A stretch of DNA of 64,000 nt from Strigamia acuminata (taxonomy: Eukaryota > Arthropoda > Chilopoda > Geophilomorpha > Linotaeniidae). Positions 32,124 through 43,593 of the stretch are shown here, piece after piece. The stretch's first letter is position 1, and every line of letters starts with the position of its first letter. The stretch spans positions 64,241,369 to 64,305,368 of the forward strand of contig OX442314.1 in the NCBI GenBank assembly GCA_949358305.1, given 5' to 3'. Position numbers and translations under genes: made by a program. Below the pieces are notes generated by a model. It searched no databases. It was given only the letters and a program-made list of their open reading frames with translations, and was not told where the DNA came from.

Positions 32124-33608
32124 GAGGAGATTGATGTGTTCGATGAAAGAACGGTTTACAAGGAAGTTGACAAAACAACTTTAGACGAGGGTACGACTCT
32201 CTTGGGATCGAAATGGATATACAAAATGAAGCGCGACCACACGGGTGTTATCCAACGCTACCGAGCCCGACTCGTCGCACAGGGCTTTAAGCAAAAGCCC
32301 GGAGTTGACTTTACGGAGGTGTTCTCCCCCGTCGTCAACTTTGTGCTAGTGATAGTGTTCTTTTGCACTTTGGTGATACTCAAGGGATGGCGGGATTTAC
32401 ACCTGGATATCAAGGCCGCGTACCTTTACAAGGACCTCGATACGGTACAGTACATGGAGATCCCCAAGGGATATCGTACCGCCCATAATAAGCATAAATG
32501 CTGGATGCTTTTAAAAGCACTTTATGGATTACACCAGTCCGGTCGTATGTGGTACCAGGTCCTCCACATACGACTACTTGAATTGGGCTTTCAACCGTTG
32601 TTGGGTTTAAACTGTGTCTATGCCCTAGACAACGACGCGATAGTCATCTTCTACGTGGACGATATCGTGCTGTTCTCGAAGGATGACTATGTGGAACAAT
32701 GCGTTTTAAAGTGGTTACGGGAATCGTTTGAAGTAGTGAGTCTGGGACCCGTAACTTTACTTTTAGGAATCGAGTTTGATAGGTCCGGGGGCATGATTAA
32801 AATCCACCAACGGAAATATATTAAAAAGCTTTGTAAAGCGTACGGGATTGACTCGTGCCATCGAGTAAAGGTTCCAGTAACCCCGGGAACCATGATTCAA
32901 AGTGTAAGAACCGGAGAAAAAGTCGACACCTCATTCCCGTACAGATCTCTGGTCGGAAGTCTGTTGTTCATCGCCAGCCGAACCAGACCCGACATACTGT
33001 TTTCAGTAATAGTGCTTTCCCAGTATAACGAGACGCATTCGACGCGCCATGTCAATATGTTACTGCAGGTCCTGCGATATTTGGCCACCACGTCGAATTA
33101 TTCGATTAACTTATCGAACTGTAAAAACGAGAATTTGACAGTTTACACCGACGCGTCGTTTGCCCTAGATCAAGACAGACGACGAAGCTTTGGGGGACAT
33201 ATTGTCTATATGGGTGGCATTCCCATCTCGTGGAATTGCCACAAACAATCGATGACCTCCCTGTCGATCATGGAGAGCGAATTTCTCGCCGTGGTCGATG
33301 GGGTGAAAGAAGTTATTTGGCTCGAGCGCCTTTACGACGCGAAGATAATGTTTTGTCTCGAGCGAAATACGCCCTGTGTTTTTGCGGATAGCCAGCCGGC
33401 TATCCAATACTGTAAGAATAGGATCGAGAACAGGGCAAATAAACATATAGACGTGAAGCTCCATTTCGTTAGAGATTGGTTTGAGAAAGGAACGTTTTTG
33501 ATCGAGCATGTTTCCGGCGAATTAAATGTCGCGGATATTCTGACGAAATGGTTAGCTAAATCCAGATTGAACGCGCTATGCGAATACATCTTTGTAATTG
33601 ACAAATAG
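32124..33608 (+). pseudogene. pol: Copia-C pol: reverse transcriptase and RNase H
   Basis: RT begins with LLGSKWIYKMKRDHTGVI, RARLVAQGFKQKPGVDFTE and LDIKAAYLYKDLDTVQYM, with the YVDD box at about 32654 (FYVDDIVLFS). RNase H has TDASFALDQDRRRSFGG and MESEFLAVVDGVKEVIW, ending ADILTKWLAKSRLNALCEY. The frame is open for 490 codons from the first TTG/ATG-like start, but upstream it is separated from Gag by the TGA and by Gypsy-D. Confidence 0.92.
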
Positions 33609-33625
33609 CTAAACGAAGGGGGATT

Positions 33626-34092
33626 TGTTAGGTTGACGTTTTCCTGTTTGTCCTCGCATCCGCGTAGATTATCGGATTGCATATTGTGGATAAATGCAAT
33701 CAGTGTGTTGCCATGTTGATGTCCCGTATTGCAGTCGGTTGATTCTGTTTTTTTAATCCCAATGCTGGTTTTGTACCGCAACCGACTCCTATTACGTGAC
33801 AACACACACAACCTGTCATCTGCTCAAATGAGCACTTATTGTTTATGTTGTTCTGTTTGTTTTATCTATTAGTTTTGTCTTTCTGTAAAGAACAAGTCAG
33901 TGTATTGAAACAATGATTTGTTCTATGATTTCATTGTGTTTGAGATCGAGGGCGATTAGCCTCGAACTGGGTTTTTATGTAACACACTTACTTTTGTAAT
34001 AAAAGATGGCGGACGCGTGTCCGATTTATCCGCCCAGCCAAAATGATGTTTCCGAGTTATTTCGACAGCGCACAGGCCATTGCAACTCTTCA
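33626..34092 (+). repeat. 3' LTR of Copia-C
   Basis: 467 bp, preceded by the purine run AAACGAAGGGGGATT (33610-33624) and followed by the target copy AGTGG (34093-34097). Confidence 0.93.
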
Positions 34093-34448
34093 AGTGGCTT
34101 GAAGGTCACAAACCAACTTTTATTAAATGAAAAGTGGTCCGTCGCTCCGGTATCCACGTACCATTGCGGATCAAAATCGCAATGTGACATTAAAGACAAT
34201 GGTGGCGACAAGGTGAGTTGTTCTTCAGTTTGATGAACTGCCGCTGAAAACATCGTCAATGGCTCATCAAAAATGTCAACTTGTCCCAAATTGGCCTTTT
34301 TGGTCTTTCCACCACGGCCACGTCCTCGTGCAGTGCCTTTTGCTAGCTGTGCAGAGGTGCCACCTCGTTGGCTTTGCATATTCGCTTGTTGTTTGGGCGG
34401 TGACGGCACTCTCTCGCGAAGTGACCAGTGCCGCCGCAGGAAAAACAA
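34093..34448 (-). pseudogene. pol: Copia-B Gag tail and protease fragment
   Basis: Encodes the basic Gag tail (GTARGRGRGGKTKKANLGQ) and the protease start QWYVDTGATDHFSFN, to FKPL at the Copia-C junction. It overlaps the gag frame at 34343 in another frame, so a small indel near 34400 has split Gag from Pol; in Copia-C the two are one frame. Confidence 0.85.
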
Positions 34449-35155
34449 GTTCGGGGCGCGAATGGCTGATTTCCGCTTTTGCCGCGTTGGAATCGCCCTT
34501 TTCCAAAGAATGCGCCTGCATTATCGATGGAATCCTGTGTACGTATGCCATAGGAGTCTGAAGCTTCGAATAAACGATTATACTCTCCTAATAATCGCTC
34601 TTTCACTTTTGCAGTGGTGAAGTCCAGATCATCCCAGTGGTACATTATCTGTTTGATTGTCTCATAAGTTGTTGGCAGAAAATCCATAAATTGAAATGCG
34701 ATTTCCTCATCCGTCGGTATAACTTTGACGTTCGCGAGTTCTGCGACTTTTCTGTCGACACGGGCCAGAAAACACATCATCTCCTCATTGTCCATTAGAT
34801 GCATTTGCAGGAACTCGCGCCTCAATCTGCCTTTCCGGGCGCGTGTGGTGGGCTGGTAAGCATCTCGGATCGCTTCCCACGCCCCCTTAGAGGTATCCTT
34901 GGCAACGGCCACGAGCTGTTGCGCTTCTTCGCAACTCAGGCATATCGTGGACCACGCCCGCTTCTCACGCACTTTGAAATCCCGTTTTTCTTTGGCCGTG
35001 GCGGTCACGGCGGGCGCAGTCTCGTCGCCCGTCACTTGATCCCACACGCCTTGTTGGGATAACAGTAATTTCACACCAATCGCCCATTGCGCATAATTTG
35101 TCCCATTCAGTTTTTTAATCGACTTATAATCGTCGTATTTTTCCTCTGACGCCAT
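34343..35155 (-). pseudogene. gag: Gag of Copia-B, frameshifted at its end
   Basis: Starts at ATG 35155 (MASEEKYDDYKSIKKLNG), equivalent to the Copia-A and C start. It has the copia Gag domain (GTNYAQWAIGVKLLL, STICLSCEEAQQLVA, AYQPTTRARKGRLRREFL) and the CCHC knuckle CFSCGGTGHFAREC near the end. After the knuckle the frame runs into unrelated residues and stops at 34343, while the true continuation is in the overlapping frame. Confidence 0.88.
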
Positions 35156-36225
35156 ATTTAGTCGATTCGTCGCGAAGATCACACTTTTTCACAAAATAAA
35201 TCGTCGCACGCACCAAATGAAGCACAAAACACACTTTTTACGCTTTTACAAGTGGCGTAAACCCCCAAAAGGTTTAGGCGAAAAATTATACAGTCTCCCT
35301 TGAACAAATCTCACTAAATGAGACGAAAAACTTTACGTAGTATCTCCCGAGTTCCGACCGGACTCCTAGGACCGCGGGACACTCGGTGGCCAGAGAAAGC
35401 CTACGCAAAAATACAATTCCACTACGCGACTGCGTAAAGGGTGGAAAGGATACTACAAGACCCCCGAACAAAACCTTAAGCTTATTAACAAGGAATTTCG
35501 ACAACTTAAAACTAAATAATAGTTGGCAAGGTGAAAATCCGTTGTTTTGCGGGTTGGTTTGCGTCGCAAATCTCCCGCGTTGATCCCACGTCGTGAAATG
35601 GATGCACGTCGACTCAACGTGCTCGTCCGCACCTTCGTAGGATGTGCTCCGTGCACAAAACCTCGGGAAAAATGCCAGCGCGTATGTTTAACCCGCTAAC
35701 TGGTCTTCTCGTCGAATGCCTGCGCGTATGTTTAACCCGCTAACAGGACTTCTCTCCTCAAATGGAAATAAACACGTCGTTTTTCGCCTACTTTGACAAA
35801 AATGGCCGCCGTCGAAGAATTCGCTTCGTACGATGACTTCCGTGCTTTCCCACGACGAAACGATCCAAAAACGACGTCGATTCGACGTATTCTCGCGTCG
35901 AATCACGATGAGAGCGTGTGTCAACCCGTACACACGATTCTCAACTGGTTTCACGGCTGGTCGCGATGAAACCAAAACAAAATGGCGCCCGCAGAAGAAA
36001 ATCTTCTTTATATCGAGCAATGTGCTTATTTCGCACAGAATTTCGACAATTCTTACACTGTTCGATCCAGAAATGCCTCCGCAAACGTCCGCACACGTTG
36101 TCAGCTTTACAAACACCTCGAATCCGACGATACGTCTCTGCGACGATACTGGCGAGGATCCGCGATGTCCGTTTCGTCACGAAACTTGCCGCAAACGTAT
36201 CACAAACGGTTGGCCGCGTCGTCAA
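35156..36225 (-). other. Leader of Copia-B with a 44-bp tandem duplication
   Basis: No gene. Two near-identical copies containing GCGCGTATGTTTAACCCGCT occur at 35671-35710 and 35715-35753. Confidence 0.6.
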
Positions 36226-36241
36226 CCATCCTCTGCTACCA
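36226..36241 (-). other. Primer binding site of Copia-B
   Basis: On minus TGGTAGCAGAGGATGG, complementary to the 3' end of initiator-Met tRNA, two bases from the LTR. Confidence 0.85.
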
Positions 36242-36243
36242 TA

Positions 36244-36707
36244 TGATAGGTTTGTAGGCGCCGGACATCAACGAAAGAAAGCTGAGACTCGATTTAAACG
36301 GTGCGGGAACTCGCATTATGCGACCGCCATCTTTATTCATCGTGATGAGAGAGAACAACATAAAAGCGCACCTCTTTCGAGGCTACAAAGCTTAAAGTAG
36401 AATGAATCATTGTTAACAGGCAAAGATTCATTCTTTACATAACAAAGGCAAAACAACGGCATAAATAATCGATAATGTAAACAAAAGCCATGAGGAACTA
36501 AAGGATAAGCGCTCATCTTCGAGCAGACGACATATGGGCATGTCATTGCTAATAAGCACATTGGTTGCGGCACTTAGCACAGGAATAAGGGTTTAAAAGT
36601 CAATATCAACCAATGTAACACAAATACAGAATTGCAATGACACACACGTTGCATTTAACCGGAAACATGCAACCGAGAAGATCAAACAGTTGGGCATTTT
36701 TCTAACA
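36244..36707 (-). repeat. 5' LTR of Copia-B
   Basis: 464 bp, matching 8339-8802 with one difference noticed. Target copy CGTAG lies at 36708-36712. Confidence 0.93.
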
Positions 36708-36712
36708 CGTAG

Positions 36713-39309
36713 AAGATGACTATCGCGTCGTTGTCTAGGGCATAGACACAGTTTAAACCCAACAATGGTTGAAAGCCCAATTCAAGTAGTCGTATGTGGA
36801 GAACCTGGTACCACATACGACCGGACTGGTGTAATCCATAGAGTGATTTTAAAAGCATCCAGCATTTATGCTTATTATGGGCGGTACGATATCCCTTGGG
36901 GATCTCCATGTACTGTGCCGTATCGAGGTCCCCGTAAAGGTACGCGGCCTTGATATCCAGGTGTAAATCCCGCCATCCCTTGAGTATTACCAAAGTGCAA
37001 AAGAACACTATTACTAGCACGAAGTTGACGACGGGGGAGAACACCTCCGTAAAGTCAACTCCGGGCTTTTGCTTAAAGCCCTGTGCGACGAGTCGGGCTC
37101 GGTAGCGTTGGATAACACCTGTGTGGTCGCGCTTCATTTTATATATCCATTTCGATCCCAAGAGAGTCGTACCCTTGTCTAAAGTTGTTTTGTCAACTTC
37201 CTTGTAAACCGTTCTTTCATCAAACACATCAATTTCCTCTCTCATGACTTGTATCCAATCAGGACGCTTGATGTGATACATGGCTTCTTCGTAGGTTTCT
37301 GGCTCGACGGCACAGAAACCTGCAAACCCTAACGGTTCACCGTCCCCCTCTAATGTCTTAAAGTCAAATAGGGATGCATCATATGTGTACCCTTCCTCGT
37401 CGCACCAACGTGCGATATCAACTCGACTTCTTATTTTGTCTTTTAAGGGCGTGATGTAAATAACGTCTATTTGTCCCGCCGTCGCTCCGTCTTTGCGGAC
37501 GGATGCGCGTCGTTCCCATTCCGCCATATTTAACGGCAGTAGTTCCGGGCGTGACATCACGTCCCCTTTCTTTTTCTTTGATTGTGATCCACGTCGTGTT
37601 TGAATCCCAGGAGGAATTTCAGGTTCCCCATCATCATCAGGGAAGACGTTGAAGTAATTCCCATCATCCCCCTTCGCCCCACCAATTTCTTCAACAGGCT
37701 CATCCCCTGTATCCCCGTCCCCAAGAATAGGGTTCCCCTCAACGGGCATGAGTGGGGGTTGCTGAGCTGCCTGTCTAGCGACTGGCCTCAATTCAGGTCT
37801 AAAAGTAGGCTTTGGGGTCGTGGGCAATGCGGGTTTCACTTTTTGCTGCGGAACAGGTTGTGGGACTTCCTGTATCGCAGGAGGGGGTTCCGGAATCTCC
37901 GGAACTTCTAAGACCTCCGGGATCTCCGGAGCCTTCTGAATTATCGGGTCGCCAGCAACACTGTCGTCGTCAGAAAATGACCCATTGAACGAGTCCGAAC
38001 TCGAAGTATCAAAGTCATTCTCAAATTCAGGCGACGTGACCGTCCCTAATTCAAACCAGAAATTGTTTTCAAAAATTTTGACGTGTTTAGACAAAAACAC
38101 CTGATTTTTATTCGGATCCCAAATTCTATAGCCGCGTGTAGAAGCGGCGTACCCAACTAATGCCCCAGCCCATGCCCTGTCTTGTAATTTCCCACCCCGA
38201 GTCTGAGATGGGATATGGACATAAGTTAATGAGCCAATGCACTTGACATGGCGAAGGGACAATTTCTTATTGTAAAACACATTATATGGTGTTTTCCCGC
38301 CAATTCCCGTATGCGGAAACCGATTTTTCAGGTATACAACTGAAACGGCAAGTTCTGCCCATAAAGTGGCGGGAAATTTATTCTCAAAAAGAAGTGCCCG
38401 AGTACCATTAAGGATGGTACGGTTCGCCCGTTCGGCGACCGAATTCATTTCTGGGCTGTACGCATTTGTTCTCATACATTTAAGCCCAATTTTAGACACA
38501 TAATCGTCCCATTGTCTGGATATAAACTCTCCTCCATTATCAGTTTTTATGGCCCTTACCTTCTTAGAGGTTGTTCGCTCAACATCAAGTAGCCACCGCT
38601 TAAAATGTCCCAAAACCTCACTTTTCCGTTTCATGATAATTATCCACATAAAGCGGGAAAAATCATCGATGAGAATGAGATAATAGTACGCCCCACCCAA
38701 TGTTTGAACTGGAGCGGGGCCCCACACGTCTAAGTGCACTATTTCCAAAATACTTTTTGTCGTAATTCCAATTATTGGGGGAAAACTAGCACGTGTGCTC
38801 TTCGCCCTGGCGCAAGAGTCACACGTCGACAACTCCTTATTCGTGAGTTTCAGCCCAAAAACATCAGTTGACTTTTCTAAACCCGCAATTCCCTTTGCAT
38901 TTAAATGCCCTAAGCGGGAGTGCCAAATGTCCATTGTTTGAGCCTTATCTTTCTTGTCAAAAGTTTTAACCCCATTAGTAGAATTGTTCCCATTCTCTGC
39001 TTTGTTCTGCACAATTGAACTTGCCCGCTTAGAGGCATTGGCAGTCTTTGCCTTGATTTTATTCGAAACATTCGCTTGCGCATTGTCCGTAATGTTCGCA
39101 GGCGCGTTATTCGCAACACTCGCTTGCCCCTTAATCGCTGGTGCAGGTTTCCCTGACTCACTCGAATTTTGGGTTAATGCGTCCTTAAAACTAGGGTATG
39201 TTAGTATCGAATTTACAACTTCATCGCCCTTTATGAGCGGACTAGAAGACACTGTCGCAGCCTGTTGCGCAGGTAATGCGGCAGTGTTCACAGGAGAAAT
39301 ACGACAATT
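36713..39309 (-). pseudogene. pol: Copia-A pol: pre-integrase, integrase and first half of RT
   Basis: Open from NCRISPVNTAALPAQQ through the pre-integrase segment (MDIWHSRLGHLN, CDSCARAKS) and integrase (HLDVWGP, KTDNGGEF, AERANRT, triad complete). A Pro/Glu-rich linker follows, then RT (LLGSKWIYKMKRDH, LDIKAAYLYGDLDTAQYM) up to DAIVIFYV at the Copia-B junction. Closely matches Copia-C. Its upstream end is a deletion joint that removed about 310 bp between the protease motif and this segment. Confidence 0.9.
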
Positions 39310-39400
39310 GAGAAATGGTCCGTCGCTCCTGTGTCGACGTACCATTGCGAATCATAATTCGCGTGAGACACGTGGGAAGCCGGCACGGGGTTGCTGCTGA
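39310..39400 (-). pseudogene. pol: Copia-A protease remnant
   Basis: Encodes SQWYVDTGATDHFS, the catalytic Asp motif, then jumps into the downstream region at the deletion joint. It is out of frame with gag. Confidence 0.8.
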
Positions 39401-40317
39401 AGCCAAACCGCTGCTGAGTAATATGAAACTGGAGAGTCACTGAATATGTCAGCCTGTGTGACAGCGGCCTTTTGCTGGCCTCGTCCACGTCCCTTGCCCC
39501 GTGGATTGCCTCTGAATTGTCCAGTTTGGTTCCCTTTTGGTTGGAATTGCTGTTTGGGTGGAGTAGGGCATTCACGGGCGAAGTGGCCTGTTCCACCGCA
39601 AGTGAAACAGATGCGTGGGCCACTGAGTGCAGTTCCACCACGTCCGCGTTGTCTTCCGCCTTGGTTGAAGAACGCACCAGTGTTCTCCAATGGCGTTTTG
39701 GAAGGCACGCCAAACTCGTCGGTTGTCACATGTAAGCGGTTATATTCGCCTACGAGGCATTCCTTGACCGCTGCTGCCGTGAACTCTGCGTCACCCCAGT
39801 GATAAACCGTCTGCTTGACCGGTTCATATTGGGGCGGCAGCAGGTCGAGGTATTGAAAAGCGTGAAACTCGTCCGTAATTTTAATCTTAACGTCGGCAAG
39901 TTGCACGACCTTTCGGTCAACTCGTGCGGTGAAAACAAACATCTCTTCGTTTTCATGCAACCGCATGTCCAAAAATTCCCGGCAACGACGGGCTTTACGT
40001 GCCCGTGTGGTGGGCTGATAGGCAGCTTTCAGTGCCTCCCACACCTCCTTCGCCGTAGCGTGGGCGACAGCCACAACCTGTTGGGCCTCGCCACACGCCA
40101 GACAAATGGTGGAGCGAGCCCTTTCCTCGCCTTTCTCAAAGTCCCTTGTCTCTCGAAACGGTGATCCGGCCGGCGGCTCTTTCGTCTTGCCGGTCACGTG
40201 GCCCCAAACTCCGTACGATTGGAGAAGGAGCTGGACTTGTACGCTCCAAGTCGGGTAGTTGGTTCCGTCCAACTTTTTCACATCCTTATAATCATCATGG
40301 CGGTCGTAGGACGCCAT
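39352..40317 (-). pseudogene. gag: Gag of Copia-A
   Basis: Starts at MASYDRHDDYK (ATG 40317) like Copia-C. Contains LDGTNYPTWSVQVQLLL, the UBN2-like Gag domain and the CCHC knuckle CFTCGGTGHFAREC, then a Gly/Arg-rich tail. The last residues diverge from Copia-C after WLQQQP, which marks a frameshift near 39400-39420. Confidence 0.88.
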
Positions 40318-41437
40318 TTCGGGAAAATTTTCGACGAAATCCAGTGAAAAAGCGAAGCACAAATTACACAAATCACGTAAAAATTCGTCGCACGGATGCA
40401 GAATTCCCCCAAAAGTGAAGGCGAATTATGCAAAACTTCCCGGGGGTCAATCCTTTTAAGAAGGAGAAGAAACTTCAACTGGGTACTCTACCAGCTTCCG
40501 ACCGAGTCACCTAGTGCCCGCGGGACGGCTGGCTTGCCACGAGACAGCCCCAGTTGAAAATAAGACCCTGCGTGCCCGAATGGACGAAGAGCAGGGAATA
40601 TGCTATAGGCCCAATACAAAAACTTAAATTTAACAGAGTTTCACAACAAAATTTTAAAGAAAAATACACTTTATGATGTGAAGACGGCCAATTACGGGAT
40701 CCTTGCGCCGTAATTGGTTCCCACGATGTGATGAACGTTGTCCTAACGTCGTCGGTGCACGGAAATGGGCTGTCGTGCTTCCACCCGCACACTTCCGTGC
40801 TAAAGTGGGGAAAAATCGATTTGAATCGACGTTGCGCTCGTCGCGCCTTCGTGAAACGAACTCCGGGGTTCGAAACACGGCAATCAATGCCTGCACACAC
40901 GCTTATCGTGTGCAGGACTTCTCGATGGTCGCAGACTTCTCTGCGCGTAGTGAAAATCGCCGTCCGCGACGAAAAATCCCAAAAGAAAATGGCCGCCGTC
41001 GCGAAAATCTTCGATGACGACGTCCAAACGTGCTTATTTCGCACGAAAATCGACAAATAAATGTCCTACCGTCCAAAGTAATCCAGTTGTGTGCTTGTTT
41101 ATGCACACAACACTGATGAATTCTCCCACGAAGCGTCGGAATCCGTAGACGTTCGTAGAAATCACAAAAACACAAATTTCGACCGTCGTTTATTTCTACA
41201 ACGTCGAATCGACGAAAAATGACCGATTTTCGTACCGAAAACGTGTCCAAATGTTCCGCTGATGGCGAGGAATCCTCCGCACACGTTGTCGCGACGATTC
41301 CACGTAGAAATCCGCACCGAAAACTCGTTTTCACGACGAGCTGGGCGGGCGCACACTCGGCGACTTCTCGTAGTCGCAAAATGGCCGTTTCTTCTTCAAA
41401 AACGTCGTTGCCAGATCGTTTTTACCCTCTGCTACCA
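40318..41437 (-). other. Leader and primer binding site of Copia-A
   Basis: The primer site on minus is TGGTAGCAGAGGGT (41424-41437), three bases from the LTR, as in Copia-C. The leader is GC-rich and related to the Copia-C leader; no credible gene. Confidence 0.8.
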
Positions 41438-41440
41438 CTT

Positions 41441-41906
41441 TGAAGAGTTGTGATGGCCTGTGCGCTGTCTAAATAACTCGAAACATCGTTTTCTGCTTGG
41501 CGGATAAATCGGACACGCGTCCGCCATGTTTTATTACAAAAGTAAGTGTGAAATAAAAAAACCCGGTTCGAGGCTAATTGCCCTCGGTTTCAAACACAAT
41601 GAAATCATAGAACAAATCATTGTTTCAATACAGTGACTTGTTCTTTACAAAAAGACAGAACTAATGGATAAAACAAACAGAACAACATAAACAATAACTG
41701 CTCATTTGAGCAGATGACAGGTTGTGTGTGTTGTCACGTAATAGGAGTCGGTTGCGGTACAAAACCAGCATTGGGATTAAAAATCAGAATCAACCGACTG
41801 CGATACGGGACATCAACATGGCAACACACTGATTGCATTTATCCACAATATGCAATCCGATAATCTACGCGGATGCGAGGACAAACAGGAAAACGTCAAC
41901 CTAACA
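41441..41906 (-). repeat. 5' LTR of Copia-A
   Basis: 466 bp, related to the Copia-C LTRs but with many more differences than those have between them, so Copia-A is older. Contains the uninterrupted Gypsy-1 target sequence near 41812. Confidence 0.92.
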
Positions 41907-42425
41907 ATATCGATCGAAACAAACATTCCCGGCTGCGCTTTTATGGCAGCCGGCAACGAACGTTCGAAACAACCAAACGAAGCATTTTGGGCAGTTCTAA
42001 TGCATCTAGAATGAAAGATAAGACTCTAATTAGTCTGAAACAATAATAAAACAAACTCCAAATGAGTTTTAAAGCACTAAACGAAAGGTTAGAAGACGGA
42101 AGCAAAAGTCCGCTAGGAACCGAAAAATGACGTATCTAGCATCGCAAATGTATGCCAGAAAACGAAGAAAACACTAGAACTGCACGCAATCAACCCAATA
42201 TCATAGAAAATTAATAGAAAGGTTCATAAATGCACTCAATAAGACACAAATAATTAATATCAAGGTAAAAACACTACATTAAATCGAAAAGTGACAATAA
42301 AAATCAGTGAAAAACATTTTAATAAGTCAAAATTCCTGTGAAGTGAAAAATATCAGTTAATTATGAAAAATAAAACACTAAAGAAAAATTAAACAAATCA
42401 AAGCAATTAGTAATATTTATTGACA
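41907..42425. other. AT-rich stretch between Copia-A and the BEL gag end
   Basis: No ORF, terminal repeat or known motif seen. On minus it follows the BEL-H gag stop, so it may be the BEL-H 3' region or unrelated flank into which Copia-A inserted. Confidence 0.4.
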
Positions 42426-42592
42426 CTATCTCAGCACAACAATTCTTCCACGCTGTCTTGCAACAACGATGTCGTATTTCTCCGAAACTTCCAGATTTGC
42501 GTCGCAATTATTGTTGAAATGATCTCCTTCACAGAAGGCACGGATCAATTTCCGGACTGGACCTGACTTTGGTTTGAATGATTCTTTCGTAT
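42426..42592 (-). pseudogene. gag: BEL-H gag, C-terminal piece with Cys/His motif
   Basis: Continues the gag frame across the Gypsy-E insertion. It encodes KPKSGPVRKLIRAFCEGDHF and then NNNCDANLEVSEKYDIVVAR. The CX3HX4C pattern followed by a helix is typical of the BEL/Pao Gag end. It stops at 42426-42428, before the second Cys cluster and the protease expected in an autonomous element. Confidence 0.75.
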
Positions 42593-43110
42593 TGTTACGT
42601 GGCCAGACTGACTACTGTTTGACCACGTAAATACTTTATTATTAAACTGGGGGTTTGTAATTGCATTAAGTTAAACTAGCTTTTAACTGTGTTGCTAATA
42701 AGAAGGAAATAAAGAGGACTCATTGTATTATTAATAAAATATAACTGTATGTTTATTAAATCATAAATACAATCTGAAATGAACCAAAGATTAACTTAAA
42801 ACTAAATCTTATAAAACTATCTTAAATCTAGTAAGCATGAATAACTTTGGTGGGTGAAGAACCTCAAGATGCCGCGGCAGTACCTGCCCGACAACCTCTC
42901 GGTATGAAAGCTCGGAATGAACTGACGTTTCAGTTCTCCTCATCAGCCAAGTAAACTTGGGTGATTCTACTATTACTTAATGGGTAAATTAATGAGATCA
43001 TTCGCTTAAGGCGAACTCTAGTGAGGGTTTACAGCATTAATTCAAATCGTTTAGTTACGGAAGCGAGGTGGCGACAACTGGTTCACAGTGTGCTCGTCAA
43101 CCTCGTAACA
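42593..43110 (-). repeat. 3' LTR of Gypsy-E
   Basis: On minus TGTTACGAGG to GGCCACGTAACA, 518 bp. The last 12 bases equal the end of the Gypsy-1 LTR. Confidence 0.93.
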
Positions 43111-43142
43111 GCCCCCTCCTTTAGATTTTTGGACCCCAAAAA
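43111..43142 (-). promoter_or_regulatory. Polypurine tract and hairpin of Gypsy-E
   Basis: On minus TTTTTGG-GGT-CCAAAAA (43142-43126) is followed by TCTAAAGGAGGGGGC and the LTR. The stem equals that of Gypsy-1 while the loop differs. From 43143 to 43593 the sequence is AT-rich and I see nothing in it. Confidence 0.75.
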
Positions 43143-43593
43143 CAAGTTATTTAACTAAACAAACTCCCTTGTTGTTCATGCTTATATATGAGTTCATTCC
43201 CTGTTATTCATGCTTACTTTCACAAAATTTATACTTTAAACAATATTTACTAAAAACAATTTCAAATTACAACAATTCAAAATCATATGTCAATTATTAC
43301 ACAAATACACTTTCAAGATTAACACTTTTTGATATTTTTACACTTATATTACTTTTTTTGTTTACAGTTTTCCTATTTTCTATACAAACTAATAATTCAA
43401 AAAAACAATATACACTACATTCAATGTGAATGAAAATGAAAACAATATCAAAATCAAAAAAATAATATCAACTTCAAATAATAAAAAAAACCATGTCTCT
43501 GCTCGCTCCAGTACACCTGGGCTCACATCATTGACAAATAATACAAAATAAATTATACACAAAAAAAAATTTCACACAACACTTAATGTCCGA

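Larger units (their letters stand above)
13661..34092 (+). mobile_element. Copia-C: Ty1/copia element, same family as Copia-A, nested in Copia-B
   Basis: The 467 bp LTRs at 13661-14127 and 33626-34092 are nearly identical (one difference noticed, CCATTAG versus CTATTAG). It is flanked by AGTGG at 13656-13660 and 34093-34097. Removing it rejoins the Copia-B protease region (FKPL to SGYSVQQGEG). The polyprotein frame is open except for one TGA at 32121-32123 and the Gypsy-D insertion at 17595. Confidence 0.95.
8339..36707 (-). mobile_element. Copia-B: Ty1/copia element with three nested insertions
   Basis: Flanked by CGTAG at 8334-8338 and 36708-36712. The 464 bp LTRs (8339-8802 and 36244-36707) differ at one position that I noticed (8551 versus its partner near 36456), so insertion was fairly recent. 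Coding order on minus is gag, protease, integrase, RT, RNase H. Gag/protease and RT are frameshifted, integrase ends in a stop, and one catalytic residue of integrase is changed. A long-TIR element and Copia-C interrupt it. It is a different copia family from A and C: its LTR differs, while proteins are similar. Confidence 0.93.
7260..41906 (-). mobile_element. Copia-A: Ty1/copia element, outermost of the left tower
   Basis: On the minus strand: 5' LTR (41441-41906), initiator-Met tRNA primer site, leader, gag, a remnant of protease, integrase and RT to 36713, then RT/RNase H at 8333-7381, and a partial 3' LTR (7260-7363). The two RT halves are separated by Copia-B and are flanked by CGTAG at 8334-8338 and 36708-36712, so they are one gene. 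Gag and protease are shifted relative to each other and about 310 bp are missing near 39309, judged against Copia-C, which is the same family. The element is dead. Confidence 0.9.
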
